Origin: G963668605 sp963668605
GTDB taxonomy: Bacteria; Acidobacteriota; Terriglobia; Bryobacterales; Bryobacteraceae
Length of the DNA: 64,000 bases
Assembly: GCA_963668605.1 (NCBI GenBank)
Contig: OY764903.1
Coordinates: forward strand, 3,472,001 to 3,536,000
Direction of reading: 5' to 3'
Shown here: positions 17,978-27,251 of the stretch, in pieces
Layout: every line of letters starts with the position of its first letter
How positions within the stretch are numbered: position 1 is the stretch's first letter
Translations under genes and position numbers: made by a program
The notes under the pieces: generated by a model
The model's database searches: none
What the model saw: only the letters and a program-made list of their open reading frames with translations
Told to the model about the DNA's origin: nothing

Positions 17978-18862
17978 ATGCAAACAAAGCATTCGATTGC
18001 CATCGCGATACTGATTACTGCTTGCGCGTCTACGCTGGACGCTCAAGAGCAGAAACCACTGACCGCACGCGAGTTGTTCTATGCGGAAGCTGCTGTGCCT
18101 GCGGCCGCAAAGCGCCCACAGGCCAAAGCTACTAGCCCGAAGCTCAAGCCTCCTGCCCCGAAACAATCGACGGTTGCCAAGAAAACTCCTCCACCTGCCG
18201 CCGACCCCATCAGGGACAACGCGCCGTCATCGGCATCGGACACGAAGGTTGTTCTCGCTTCCTACACAGGCGGGAAACCGCTCGGTCTGCGCTACAGCTT
18301 TTTGCGCAAGTCGGACGGCGACGAATACCGCGAGGTAGATCCGGCGACGGTGTTCCAGTCAGGCGACCGCATCCGAGTCAGCTTGGAGGCGAATGATGCG
18401 GCATACCTGTACGTCGTGATGAAGGGCAGCAGCGGTTCATGGAAAGTGATGTTCCCAAGCCCCGAGATTGCAGACGGTTACAATCGCATCGAGAGCGGGC
18501 GTCCATTCACGATTCCACCCGCACCAGGCCGCTTCGCCTTTGATGAACAGGTTGGCGACGAGCAGCTATTCCTGGTACTTTCGCGAAAACCCGAAGCGAG
18601 CATTGAGGAGTTGATCTACTCGCTCGGTTCCGGCTCTCCGGCCACACAGGAGAAAGCGCCACAGCACGTGCTGATGGCGCAGAACCTGCCGGATTCGCTG
18701 GTCGGACGTCTGCGCAACGCCGTGTACGCCCGCGATCTGGTGTTCGAAAAAGTCGACGAGACCACGTTGGGCGACCGCAAGGAGAAGGCGGTCTATGTCG
18801 TCAATCGCACCGGCGATCCCGACTCCCGCCTCGTGGTAGACCTGACGCTGAAGCATCGCTAG
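17978..18862 (+). CDS. Secreted DUF4384-domain protein
   Basis: A 294-residue protein with a signal peptide (IAIAILITACASTLDAQ) and a Pro/Lys/Ala-rich linker to about residue 90. A DUF4384-type beta domain follows: LRYSFLRKSDGDEYREVDP, FQSGDRIRVSLEANDAAYLYVV, then KVMFPSP. The start at 17978 is preferred over 17957 because AAGGGGG lies just upstream and the signal peptide begins there. DUF4384 domains are found next to or fused with caspase-like peptidases and kinases. Here the gene is followed within nine bases by a second DUF4384 gene and then a caspase gene, so the three are probably one operon. Function is otherwise unknown. Confidence 0.8.
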   Translation: MQTKHSIAIAILITACASTLDAQEQKPLTARELFYAEAAVPAAAKRPQAKATSPKLKPPAPKQSTVAKKTPPPAADPIRDNAPSSASDTKVVLASYTGGKPLGLRYSFLRKSDGDEYREVDPATVFQSGDRIRVSLEANDAAYLYVVMKGSSGSWKVMFPSPEIADGYNRIESGRPFTIPPAPGRFAFDEQVGDEQLFLVLSRKPEASIEELIYSLGSGSPATQEKAPQHVLMAQNLPDSLVGRLRNAVYARDLVFEKVDETTLGDRKEKAVYVVNRTGDPDSRLVVDLTLKHR

Positions 18863-18871
18863 GCGCACGCA

Positions 18872-19564
18872 ATGAAGCACAGCATCGCACTACTCACTGC
18901 CGCCGCCGTCATAGTCCCGGCGCTCGCCGGTCAGGTGAAGAACCTGTCGCAAGGGCCGCATCGCATGGAACTCACGCTGGAACGCAGGGAAGGCGATGCC
19001 TGGCGTGCCGTCGATCCCGGACTCGTCTTCAACACGAACGACCGCGTGCGCTTCCGCATGCGGCCCAATTTCGATGGCTATCTCTATGTGATGAGCCAGG
19101 GCACCTCGGGCCAGTACGGAACGCTTTTCCCGCGTCAGGACACAGGGGAACAGAATCGCATTCAGGCGGGTAAAGAGTACATCGTACCCGCCACGCAAGG
19201 CTGGTTTCGCATCACGGGGCCGCCGGGACAGGACATCCTGTATTGGATGGTGACGCCCGTTGCGCTGGGCTCACAACCCCCGTATCAGCCGCTGCCACCT
19301 CCGCCGAAACCTGGGGCCGCGCCGCCATCCATGACTCCGCGTTGCGATGACACTCTATTCAAGGCTCGCGGCGAGTGCATCGACACTTCGGCGGGACCGC
19401 ACAGTGTGCGCAAGCCGGACAACCTTCCTGAGAATCTGAGCAAAGTGCCCGGAGCGGCATCGCGCGAGCTGATGTTCATTCGGGAAAAGAATCTTTCGGT
19501 GGTGGCTTCGCCGGTTCCATTGAGCGGACCCGTGATCTACGAATTTCGTCTTGCGCATAGGTAG
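18872..19564 (+). CDS. Second secreted DUF4384-domain protein
   Basis: A 230-residue secreted protein, paralogous in its core to the gene just upstream. A signal peptide (residues 1-18, ending LAGQ) is followed by the DUF4384 domain: MELTLERREGDAWRAVDP, FNTNDRVRFRMRPNFDGYLYVM, then YGTLFP. After it comes a proline-rich stretch (PPYQPLPPPPKPGAAPPS). The C-terminal ~85 residues include two cysteines (RCDDTLFKARGECID) and a beta-rich end (VIYEFRLAHR) that resembles the end of the neighbouring paralogue. It starts nine bases after the first DUF4384 gene and ends eight bases before the caspase gene. The duplication suggests two related binding modules serving one complex. Confidence 0.8.
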   Translation: MKHSIALLTAAAVIVPALAGQVKNLSQGPHRMELTLERREGDAWRAVDPGLVFNTNDRVRFRMRPNFDGYLYVMSQGTSGQYGTLFPRQDTGEQNRIQAGKEYIVPATQGWFRITGPPGQDILYWMVTPVALGSQPPYQPLPPPPKPGAAPPSMTPRCDDTLFKARGECIDTSAGPHSVRKPDNLPENLSKVPGAASRELMFIREKNLSVVASPVPLSGPVIYEFRLAHR

Positions 19565-19572
19565 AAAAAACA

Positions 19573-21660
19573 ATGACTTTTCGAACTCTAGCAGCGCTTC
19601 TGGCCACGGCTGGCCTGCTTGCCGCGCAAGCCACGCCGGAAAAGAAGACGCAACAGCAGCGAGATTTGAAATACGAGTCGGGAACCGAGGCCAAAACTAA
19701 AACGGAAGCCCCCGCTGCCGTCTCCATTCCGCGATCCTACGCGCTCGTGGTCGGCATCGCTAACTACAAGAATCTTTCGGCCAAGGATCAGCTCCAGTTT
19801 CCAGAGCGCGATGCGGATGCGATCTATTCCATTTTGATCAGCCCGGAAGGTGGCAATTTCCGCGCGGAGAATGTGCGCAAGCTCATCGGTCCTCGCGCCA
19901 CGCTTGCCAACATCCGCCGCGAACTGGAAGAGTGGTTGCCATCAGTCGCGCGTGATGAAGATCGCGTGCTGATTTACTTCGCGGGCCATGGCTTCGTGCA
20001 TCAAGGCAATGGCTATCTGGCTCCCTACGATCTGGATCCGAAGTCGATTGCCAGCACCGGTTATCCAATGAACACGCTGGGCTCCGTGATCGGGAGCAAG
20101 ATCAAAGCCAGGTGGAAAGTGCTGCTGACCGACGCCTGCCACAGCGGTGCGATTACGCCCGAAGCGGACAGGGCCGCGCTCAATCGTTCCCTGCTCGACG
20201 TGAATCGATCGCTGTTCTCGATGACCGCGAGCCGTGACCGCGAGCGATCTTACGAAAGCGCCGATTGGGGCGGAGGCCACGGCATCTTCACCTACTACGT
20301 TGTGAAGGGCCTCGAAGGCGCCGCCGACGAATCGCGCGACGGCATCGTCACCGCCGATGAACTCGCCGAGTACGTACGCCGCAATGTACGTGAAGCTACT
20401 AAGGCCACACAGAATCCGACTTCGGAAAAGGGCAGTTTCGATCCCAACATGCTGCTCGCCTATATTCCTTCCGGAGCCGCGCCCGCCACACCGCAAGCTC
20501 CGAAAGACGGCACGCTGATTTTCGAAGCCAACATGGACGGCGTGGAAATCTTCGTGGACGATCGCGCCGTCGGCGTGGTCAACAAAGCGACTCCGTTGCG
20601 GCTGCCCGGCCTGCGTCCCGGCGTCCACACTATCAAGGGAATCCGCATGGGATACGAGCCTGACGGCCCGCGCGAAGAGACTGTCTATCCCGGACAGGAG
20701 AGCACCGTTACGCTGAAGATTCTGATTCCGCGCCGGCGTCCCAAAGCGGCTGTGGAGCAGTTCGATAAGGGCCTGAGCTATTACAACAGAGGCACTCCGG
20801 AGAACTACAAGAAGGCGGTGGAGTGCTTTCAAGCCGCGTTGAGCGCCGATGCTTCATACAGTCAGGCCGCGCTGTATCTGGGACGCACCTTGCGGGACTT
20901 GTTCGATACGGAAGCCGCGGAGAAGGCACTGCGCAAAGCGCTCGACATTGACGCCGACTATCTCGAAGCACGCGCAACGCTTGGCGGAATGCTGCTCGAT
21001 AAAGGCGCCCTCGATGAATCCATACGCCAGTTGAATGCCGTGGTGCAGCGCGACCCGAAACACGCACTCGCGTGGTATTTGCTCGCTCAAGCGCTGCGCA
21101 TGAAAGAGCTCTATCCGGATTCGATCGACGCGGCGCGCAAAGCCATCCGCCTGACGCCCGGCAATGCGGAGGCGTACTTCTGGCTCGCTGAAAGTCTACG
21201 CCTGAGCGGCAAGCACAAAGAATCCACAGACGCCTATCTGGAATATCTTCGGCTGAGTGATTTCGATAGCAAGCTCGCCGGAAAGATGAATTACTACGTG
21301 CTGGGCTATCTCGCGGGATTCGGCAAGAAGAAGCGTGCCGCGCAGAAGGATGTGTGGAGGGACTTGCGCAGTCTTGCCTACTTTGGACTATGCGATGCTG
21401 AGCGGCTGCAATCGCATTTCGATATCGCAATCGGTTACTGCCAGAAGGCGCTCACCTATGATGCAGGGGATCCGTACGCGCACTTCGCGCTGGCCCTCAG
21501 CTATACGAGCAAAGCGCAGGATTCCGGTGCTGTGGAATCGCTGGTGCCAGCGCGCAAGCATTTCAGCGCGACTATCGATCTGAATTCCGAGATGGCCGAG
21601 TCGGACCGTGCAAAAAAGTACATCGCGCGCATCGACTCACTTCTTGCCGCAAACAAGTAG
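19573..21660 (+). CDS. Secreted caspase (peptidase C14)-PEGA-TPR protein
   Basis: A 695-residue protein with a signal peptide (residues 1-19). A caspase-like p20 domain follows at residues ~52-305, with strand SYALVVGIANYKNL, catalytic His139 in YFAGHGF and Cys189 in TDACHSG, so the dyad is intact. Residues ~312-385 are a PEGA-type domain (TLIFEANMDGVEIFVDD, then LPGLRPGVHTIKG). Residues ~395-690 hold TPR-like repeats (for example YSQAALYLGRTLRDLFDTEA, and AWYLLAQALRMKELYPDSI). Its last 24 bases overlap the convergent AHSA1-type gene. Third gene of the DUF4384 operon. It could be a protease triggered by envelope or protein-protein cues; the substrate is unknown. Confidence 0.88.
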   Translation: MTFRTLAALLATAGLLAAQATPEKKTQQQRDLKYESGTEAKTKTEAPAAVSIPRSYALVVGIANYKNLSAKDQLQFPERDADAIYSILISPEGGNFRAENVRKLIGPRATLANIRRELEEWLPSVARDEDRVLIYFAGHGFVHQGNGYLAPYDLDPKSIASTGYPMNTLGSVIGSKIKARWKVLLTDACHSGAITPEADRAALNRSLLDVNRSLFSMTASRDRERSYESADWGGGHGIFTYYVVKGLEGAADESRDGIVTADELAEYVRRNVREATKATQNPTSEKGSFDPNMLLAYIPSGAAPATPQAPKDGTLIFEANMDGVEIFVDDRAVGVVNKATPLRLPGLRPGVHTIKGIRMGYEPDGPREETVYPGQESTVTLKILIPRRRPKAAVEQFDKGLSYYNRGTPENYKKAVECFQAALSADASYSQAALYLGRTLRDLFDTEAAEKALRKALDIDADYLEARATLGGMLLDKGALDESIRQLNAVVQRDPKHALAWYLLAQALRMKELYPDSIDAARKAIRLTPGNAEAYFWLAESLRLSGKHKESTDAYLEYLRLSDFDSKLAGKMNYYVLGYLAGFGKKKRAAQKDVWRDLRSLAYFGLCDAERLQSHFDIAIGYCQKALTYDAGDPYAHFALALSYTSKAQDSGAVESLVPARKHFSATIDLNSEMAESDRAKKYIARIDSLLAANK

Positions 21661-22125
21661 ATACTCCTCGAGCAGCTTCACTGCCATGCCCCAACCTTGC
21701 TCGTTTGCCTTGAATGCCTTCTCCCGGCGCGCGAGCGGAATTTGATCGAAGCCGGACTCAGTAACGGTCAGCATGACTCCGTTCGTCGCTGCTTCCAGAG
21801 CAAAGACGACAAGCGTGGTCGGCTCGACAGAGTAGTCGACGCCCTGCTCAACGGCGCCAGGGTGCCACCTGAATGAGAACAGCCGCTCGGGTTCCATCTG
21901 CTCGATAGTGATGTCGAACGGCACGCCTTCGTATTCCTTCTGGGCCTTCGCGACCTCGACATTGACCGTCGTAGGTACGATCACCCCGGGCATGATGGCG
22001 CCAGGAGCGAAAGGGCCATCAAACCTCATTCCGAACCAGATCCCAAACTCGTTGGAGTCGGACAGCGCACGCCAGACTCGTTTCTGCTCTGTGTGCAGAA
22101 GTATCTTCTTCTCGATGTAATCCAT
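21637..22125 (-). CDS. AHSA1/SRPBCC-type START-like domain protein
   Basis: A 162-residue cytosolic protein of the activator-of-Hsp90-ATPase-1-like SRPBCC family. It shows the early IEKKILLHTEQKRVWRALSD strand-helix unit, GIWFGMRFDGPFAPG, ERLFSFRWHP and a final long helix. These form a hydrophobic ligand-binding cavity; roles vary and none can be assigned here. It lies four bases downstream of the kinase/FGE gene on the same strand, so it may be the last gene of the minus-strand T6SS unit. Its 3' end overlaps the caspase gene by 24 bases. Confidence 0.85.
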   Translation of the reverse strand: MDYIEKKILLHTEQKRVWRALSDSNEFGIWFGMRFDGPFAPGAIMPGVIVPTTVNVEVAKAQKEYEGVPFDITIEQMEPERLFSFRWHPGAVEQGVDYSVEPTTLVVFALEAATNGVMLTVTESGFDQIPLARREKAFKANEQGWGMAVKLLEEYLLVCGKK

Positions 22126-22129
22126 AGTC

Positions 22130-23770
22130 TTACTCCGCGGTTTTCACGCAGCGAAATCCGATGTCAGGACGCGTTAACCGGGCCGGGACGGAAGTCCATT
22201 CGTAGAGCACTCCCTCGGCTAACGGTCGATCAAACGCGCCGCCGCGAATTGTGTACCAGGGTTCGGTTGCCGTGGGCGCCGGATCCAGGATCTTCGCAAA
22301 GCTCTGCACGGCCCGCGCGCTGGGCGTCTTCAATTCATCGACGAACTCCCACACGTTGCCGGTCATGTTCAGGGTTCCGTACGGGCCGGGCCACGCATCG
22401 ATAGTGACTGCACGAGTGACTGCACGCCGGGGTTTGCCGGACACGTTCGCGCGCTCGGCATCGGCCTCGTCACCCCACGGGTAGATGCGGCCATCGGCGC
22501 CGCGCGCTGCCTTCTCCCACTCGGCGGCCGTCGGCAAACGCTTGCCGGCCCATTTCGCAAACTCCTGCGCGTCGATGAAAGTGATGTTGACCACGGGGTC
22601 ATCCGGCCGGCTCTCGCTGAGACCCGGAGGCAGCGGACGCGACTTTGCTTTGCAGAATTTCTCATACGCCGCGCACGAGACTTCGGTCTTATCGACATAG
22701 AAAGCCGGCAGCGTTGTGCTCACTTTGTCTGGCCCGAAGAGGAAAGTGCCGGCGGGCACCAGCAGCATCTCTCCAACGTCAGTATTCAAGATTGAGGCCA
22801 ATTGCTTCGGTGCAGGCTTCGGGGCCACTGACTCGCTGCGTGGAGCGCGGAAGAACAAGAACCCGGCGATGGCGAGTACGCCAACAATCGCAGCGGCGGC
22901 GATAAGCAATACCGGGCGACGCTTCGCTGGCACGAGACGTTCAGGCGCTGGCTCAGGCTGTTTGCACTGCACCTTTTCCAGTTCGGCGATCACGGCGCTG
23001 AAACTCTGCGGACGCTCGGACGCGTTCTTTGCAGTGCAACGCTGGACCAAGCTGATTACCGGCGCCACGACACTGGCCTGCTGCATACGCTCCGGGTTGA
23101 GCGGTTCGTTCAGAATCGCGTAAAACAGACGCTCGATGGTATCGCCTTCAAACGGCTTCTGGCCGGTCAGCAGTTCGAAGAGCAGAATGCCGAAAGCGTA
23201 AATGTCCCCCTGTTCGGAAGCCTTCTCGCCGCGCACCTGCTCAGGAGCCATATAGTACGGCGTACCAATCGCAAAACCAGTCTTTGTGAGCGAGAGACCT
23301 TCCGATTTTGCGATGCCGAAATCCATCAGCTTCACCTTGCCGGATGCATCGAGGTGCACGTTTTCCGGCTTGATGTCGCGGTGAATGATCTTCTTCGCGT
23401 GAACGTATTCGAGTGCCTTCGCGATGTCGCGCGCAATGCGAATTTTGTTGTCGAGGTCCCCCGTGCGGGAATTGCGAATCGCGTCGCGCAGATCTCCGCC
23501 CACAAGGAACTCCATCACTATGAAGGGACGTCCGTCCTCTTCGCCGTAATCGTGGATGCGGATTATGTTTTCGTGTTCAATGTTGCCGGCCATGCGCGCT
23601 TCTTGAAGGAAACGCGCTTTGGCTTCCGGATCCTGGCAACCCTCCGGAGTAAGCACCTTGACGGCCACCAACCTGCCGATGGTGGTGTCGCGCGCTTTGT
23701 AGACGTGCGACATGCCTCCGCCGAGAAACTCCAGCACCTCGTACTTACCGATGTTGGCCGGATGGCTCAT
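22130..23770 (-). CDS. Ser/Thr kinase fused to FGE-sulfatase (SUMF1-like) domain, T6SS-linked
   Basis: A 546-residue three-part protein. Residues ~10-270 are an active-looking Ser/Thr kinase: K38 in VAVKVL, HRDIKPEN with D132, DFG at D150, and an APEQ segment. One membrane span lies at about 288-312 (VLLIAAAAIVGVLAIAGFLFF). Residues ~340-546 form a formylglycine-generating-enzyme-like domain (FYVDKTEVSCAAYEKFC, GKRLPTAAEWEKAARG, NMTGNVWEF, TIRGGAFDRP). The topology puts the kinase in the cytosol and the FGE-like domain outside. It is one base from the start of tssM. In Pseudomonas the T6SS kinase PpkA and the FGE-like protein TagR are separate; here both modules sit in one chain. A T6SS regulatory role is inferred from position. 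Confidence 0.88.
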   Translation of the reverse strand: MSHPANIGKYEVLEFLGGGMSHVYKARDTTIGRLVAVKVLTPEGCQDPEAKARFLQEARMAGNIEHENIIRIHDYGEEDGRPFIVMEFLVGGDLRDAIRNSRTGDLDNKIRIARDIAKALEYVHAKKIIHRDIKPENVHLDASGKVKLMDFGIAKSEGLSLTKTGFAIGTPYYMAPEQVRGEKASEQGDIYAFGILLFELLTGQKPFEGDTIERLFYAILNEPLNPERMQQASVVAPVISLVQRCTAKNASERPQSFSAVIAELEKVQCKQPEPAPERLVPAKRRPVLLIAAAAIVGVLAIAGFLFFRAPRSESVAPKPAPKQLASILNTDVGEMLLVPAGTFLFGPDKVSTTLPAFYVDKTEVSCAAYEKFCKAKSRPLPPGLSESRPDDPVVNITFIDAQEFAKWAGKRLPTAAEWEKAARGADGRIYPWGDEADAERANVSGKPRRAVTRAVTIDAWPGPYGTLNMTGNVWEFVDELKTPSARAVQSFAKILDPAPTATEPWYTIRGGAFDRPLAEGVLYEWTSVPARLTRPDIGFRCVKTAE

Positions 23771-23771
23771 G

Positions 23772-26700
23772 TTACCTGGCAGCCTGCGAAACGCACTTCA
23801 GGCTGTTCAGAAAATCCTTCTGGAAAACCGGCGCCACGCCGCCAGTGTCCAGCGTGAAGCGGTAGGTCAGTTCCTTGCCGGCCACCATGACCGGCCGCGC
23901 CTCGCGTCCCTGCCGGACAACCCATTCGAGCGTATAAGCGCCGCCCGCGGGGTTCCAGCGATCGGCGTCCGCAAAGAAGCGGAAAATCGACCAGAGGCCA
24001 TCGCGGTTCTGGAACTCGAGGTCCGAGCCGCCGGAGACTTTCGCGCTGAGGCGCACATTTTTCGTGCCGCCGCCCGGCCACGTGTACTGGCGCATCGCGC
24101 CTTGTCCCGAGAATTTCGCCGTCTGCCCATCGACGGTCAAAGTCATTTCGCTGATCTGCTCCGAGCGCTGCGGTTGCAGCGAGTACTTCAGATTCGGCTC
24201 CGTAACGCCGCCCGGATACATCGCGTCTGAGAAGCGCGCGGCCTGATTGAAGAAGTTGACGAACGCCGGGTTCAGCATGATGCCGCTCGACGGATTCGTC
24301 ACATACTGCGCGCCTTGCTTCTGCAGGAATGTGCGTAGAGACTCTTCGTAAAACATCCAGAGCTTACCTTCACGCGGCCGGAATATGGCGTTCACTTCCT
24401 GCAGCGTCGCCTCTGCCGAAGCACCCGGATTGAACGGGAATTTGTTCGCGACTTCGCCGAATGCGATGCAGAACTGGCGCGCCTTGCCATTAACCTCACC
24501 CGCGCCCATGCCCTTCGTCAACGCGTCGATGCTGTCGATAGGCGCATTCAGCAACTTCAGCGCGACGCCTTCCAGATGGGCTTCTGGATCGATCTTGAAC
24601 GTGTAGCCCATTTTCTTCACGATGTTCCGGGCCGTGTCGGCGGCGTTACGGACGGGCATTGCACGATTCGGGTCCGGCGGACCGGACATATCCGCCACCT
24701 GGCTGACAGCCGTTTGCAGGCTCGCGAGCGATCCCATGTATTCCTGGTTGGTAGGCAGCACATACTGCACAACCGTGGCGGGAGGCGTCACGACTTTGTG
24801 CACAGCATCGAAAGCCTCTGTCACCTTGGGAGAATCGACAGCGGTGTTTTGCGTGGTCAGCCAGAACAATGCCATCAGCGGGGTCTGCGCTCCCGAAAGC
24901 GTATTCAACTTCTTGGCAGCATCGTGCAGGCTGCCGTACCGCACCACAGCGGTATTCTTCAGGAATTCGCGCCAACGAGCGATGTAGTCGTTGACATAAC
25001 GGTCGCGCAGTTCCTGCTCCATCTTCGCGGGATCGGGCTTCGCGGAGGCATAGTCTCCCAGCACCCAGCGCTCGCCGCCGAAGAATTTGTCGGCCTTCTT
25101 GAGGTTCTCCTGCATCGCGATCCAGCCGGCCTTCGTGTAGGCGCCAAGCACGTCGCGATTGTTCACGACCACTTCGGCCGAGCCGGGGAATTGCTCATTG
25201 AAGTTGATTTTCTTGGCCCGGCGCGATGCGTCCGAAAGCATGAATTGGTAGACCTGTTCGATGCCCGAAAACTTCGAAAGGTGAACGCGCGCGCGATCGA
25301 TGGTCTCGGCGTTGTTCGCCTGGCTGAAGGGATTTCCGCGGACCAGGTCCTCGCTGTAGAATTCAAACTGCTTTTTTGCGAGCGGCAAAAGGTTGTCCAC
25401 CTGCCGCGTCCCTGCCCAGCGATTCGTGAGCACCGGCGAGAGCCAGTTCGTGCTGCGTTTCCATTCCGAAGTTGTGATCAGATAGGCCTTCAGCGTGTCG
25501 TACGAAGTGCCATAATCATCAGTCGGCGCGGGCGGAATCTGAACACGTTGCAGCGCGGTCAACAACTCGTTCTGCGTTTGCGCGAAGAGTAATTGCTGGA
25601 AGCGTGCGTAGTAGAGTTTGCGAACCTTCGGATACAGTTCGCTGCCGCTGTAGAGCATCCAGCGCAGACGCCACGGAGCGCCCTCATCCTCATATTTCGT
25701 AAGCAGGACGAGCGACTGGCGCAGGTTCTCCAAGCGTTGCACAGCATCCGGCGTTGGCAGGTTCATACCGCTCGCTTCGCCCGCCGGAATGCCGCGCGCG
25801 GCTTCGAGCACCTGGCTCTGTAATGCGCGATTTCCGAAGAAAGAAACCGTGAAGCCAATGCAGCAGATCAGCATGAGCACGAATGCAGTGGCCAACAGCA
25901 CACGCTGCATCATGCTCGTCTTGGTGCTGCTTCCGCTGGCGCCCAACGCCGCTTCATCGCGCAGAAGAATCCCGTTAAACAGATGGCCGAGGAATAACCA
26001 TTGCGGCACTTTGCGGCTGACCATCGAGGCTGCCGCTTGCGGCGGCGGAGCGCCTGACAGGCCGGCTTTGAAAATTCCTGTGGCGCTGCCGGCGCTCTCA
26101 AATCCAGGTTGCTGCGCGGGACGCGGCGCCGGCGCGGTCGATTCCTGAACAACAACCGGCCGCACGCCTGAAAAATAAAAACCTCTCAGGAACGGACTCG
26201 CCCGCAGTTGACTGGGACGGCAGACGTCCACCAGAAATTGCACCAGCGCACCGCGCAGCTTGCGGAATTCCCTTGGAAATTCGTAGGCTCCTGAAAGCCG
26301 CTGCGGATCGTTTTCGCGCGGCAAAAATGTCGCTCGGTGATCGGCCAGCGAATAGAAGATTTCGTCAAATGCTGCGCTCAACCGCTTTGTCTCTTCTTCT
26401 GCGTAGATCCCTGTGGCGCCGCGGGCGTGCAGCGGCAGCGTCGCACCCAAGACTTGAGGCACTTCCTCATTCGTGAGATTGCGAACAAAATCTTCGAAGA
26501 ACGCGAGCCGGTTGATACGCGTGAACACAATGTAGACCGGAAAGCTGATTCCGAACTGCTGCGAGATTTCGCCCAGTCTCGCCTGCATGTTGCGCGCCGA
26601 TAGAGTGAGCGCGTCCGCCGAGCCTGGGCGCGCGAATGCTTCCGCATCGACGCAGAGCAACGCCGCGCGTGGAGCTTGTGCGGCGCTGCCGATTACCGAG

Positions 26701-27242
26701 CGCAATTTGCCCGGTCGCACGCGCTGCAGCAATCGTACCCAGCGCCCGGGTTCCGCCAGGAGCTTCCCGCCCGCCTCCACGAATGCCATTCCGCGCGCAA
26801 ACCAGAGATTCGCAACACGTGTGGGCAGCACGTTCGTGTCCTGGTACACTTGGCCCGCGAGCAGTTCGGGGTCAAGGCCGGAATGCAGAATCGTACTCGT
26901 CTTTGTCGAGCCTTCCTCTCCCAGTACGAAGACCACCGGAATCGTGCTCAGCTTCGCGCCTTGTGCAAGGTTGGAGGCGGCGAGCCGGCGCTCCGCATCG
27001 CGCACGAGCGCGTCGATCTCGTCATCGGTATCGACAGGACCCGCGACTGTATCTGAGCTGTCGCTCTTGCTCATGCGGTTCTGGAACCACAGGAACACAG
27101 CCGCACCAGAAATTCCCAATACAGACAGGAGACCGAAGAAAATCCAGAAACGGCTTCCGTCCAAATGCAGCAGACTCCCCGTCACCCATGCCAGGCCCAT
27201 AAAGCCTAATAGTGCCGCGCCTGATCCCCAGTAAATCTTCAT
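23772..27242 (-). CDS. tssM: Type VI secretion membrane-complex protein TssM (IcmF family)
   Basis: Inner-membrane core of the T6SS trans-envelope complex, 1156 residues, the family's usual size. Two N-terminal membrane segments (residues ~6-27 and ~32-53) precede a cytosolic NTPase-like domain. Its Walker A is GEEGSTKTS (K114), its Walker B-like stretch is ALLCVDAEAF with D199, and the guanine-specificity position reads TRIN (241-244) instead of TKxD. A third membrane segment near residue 450 (VLLATAFVLMLICCIGF) leads to the long periplasmic region and a beta-rich C-terminal domain. It is followed after nine bases of spacing by tssL upstream in the same operon. No TssJ lipoprotein partner is visible. 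Confidence 0.93.
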   Translation of the reverse strand: MKIYWGSGAALLGFMGLAWVTGSLLHLDGSRFWIFFGLLSVLGISGAAVFLWFQNRMSKSDSSDTVAGPVDTDDEIDALVRDAERRLAASNLAQGAKLSTIPVVFVLGEEGSTKTSTILHSGLDPELLAGQVYQDTNVLPTRVANLWFARGMAFVEAGGKLLAEPGRWVRLLQRVRPGKLRSVIGSAAQAPRAALLCVDAEAFARPGSADALTLSARNMQARLGEISQQFGISFPVYIVFTRINRLAFFEDFVRNLTNEEVPQVLGATLPLHARGATGIYAEEETKRLSAAFDEIFYSLADHRATFLPRENDPQRLSGAYEFPREFRKLRGALVQFLVDVCRPSQLRASPFLRGFYFSGVRPVVVQESTAPAPRPAQQPGFESAGSATGIFKAGLSGAPPPQAAASMVSRKVPQWLFLGHLFNGILLRDEAALGASGSSTKTSMMQRVLLATAFVLMLICCIGFTVSFFGNRALQSQVLEAARGIPAGEASGMNLPTPDAVQRLENLRQSLVLLTKYEDEGAPWRLRWMLYSGSELYPKVRKLYYARFQQLLFAQTQNELLTALQRVQIPPAPTDDYGTSYDTLKAYLITTSEWKRSTNWLSPVLTNRWAGTRQVDNLLPLAKKQFEFYSEDLVRGNPFSQANNAETIDRARVHLSKFSGIEQVYQFMLSDASRRAKKINFNEQFPGSAEVVVNNRDVLGAYTKAGWIAMQENLKKADKFFGGERWVLGDYASAKPDPAKMEQELRDRYVNDYIARWREFLKNTAVVRYGSLHDAAKKLNTLSGAQTPLMALFWLTTQNTAVDSPKVTEAFDAVHKVVTPPATVVQYVLPTNQEYMGSLASLQTAVSQVADMSGPPDPNRAMPVRNAADTARNIVKKMGYTFKIDPEAHLEGVALKLLNAPIDSIDALTKGMGAGEVNGKARQFCIAFGEVANKFPFNPGASAEATLQEVNAIFRPREGKLWMFYEESLRTFLQKQGAQYVTNPSSGIMLNPAFVNFFNQAARFSDAMYPGGVTEPNLKYSLQPQRSEQISEMTLTVDGQTAKFSGQGAMRQYTWPGGGTKNVRLSAKVSGGSDLEFQNRDGLWSIFRFFADADRWNPAGGAYTLEWVVRQGREARPVMVAGKELTYRFTLDTGGVAPVFQKDFLNSLKCVSQAAR

Positions 27243-27251
27243 CGCAACTCC

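Noticed and set aside
24576..25592. 338-codon plus-strand frame inside tssM
   Set aside because: Antisense shadow of high-GC coding sequence; the composition is His/Arg-rich and matches no family.
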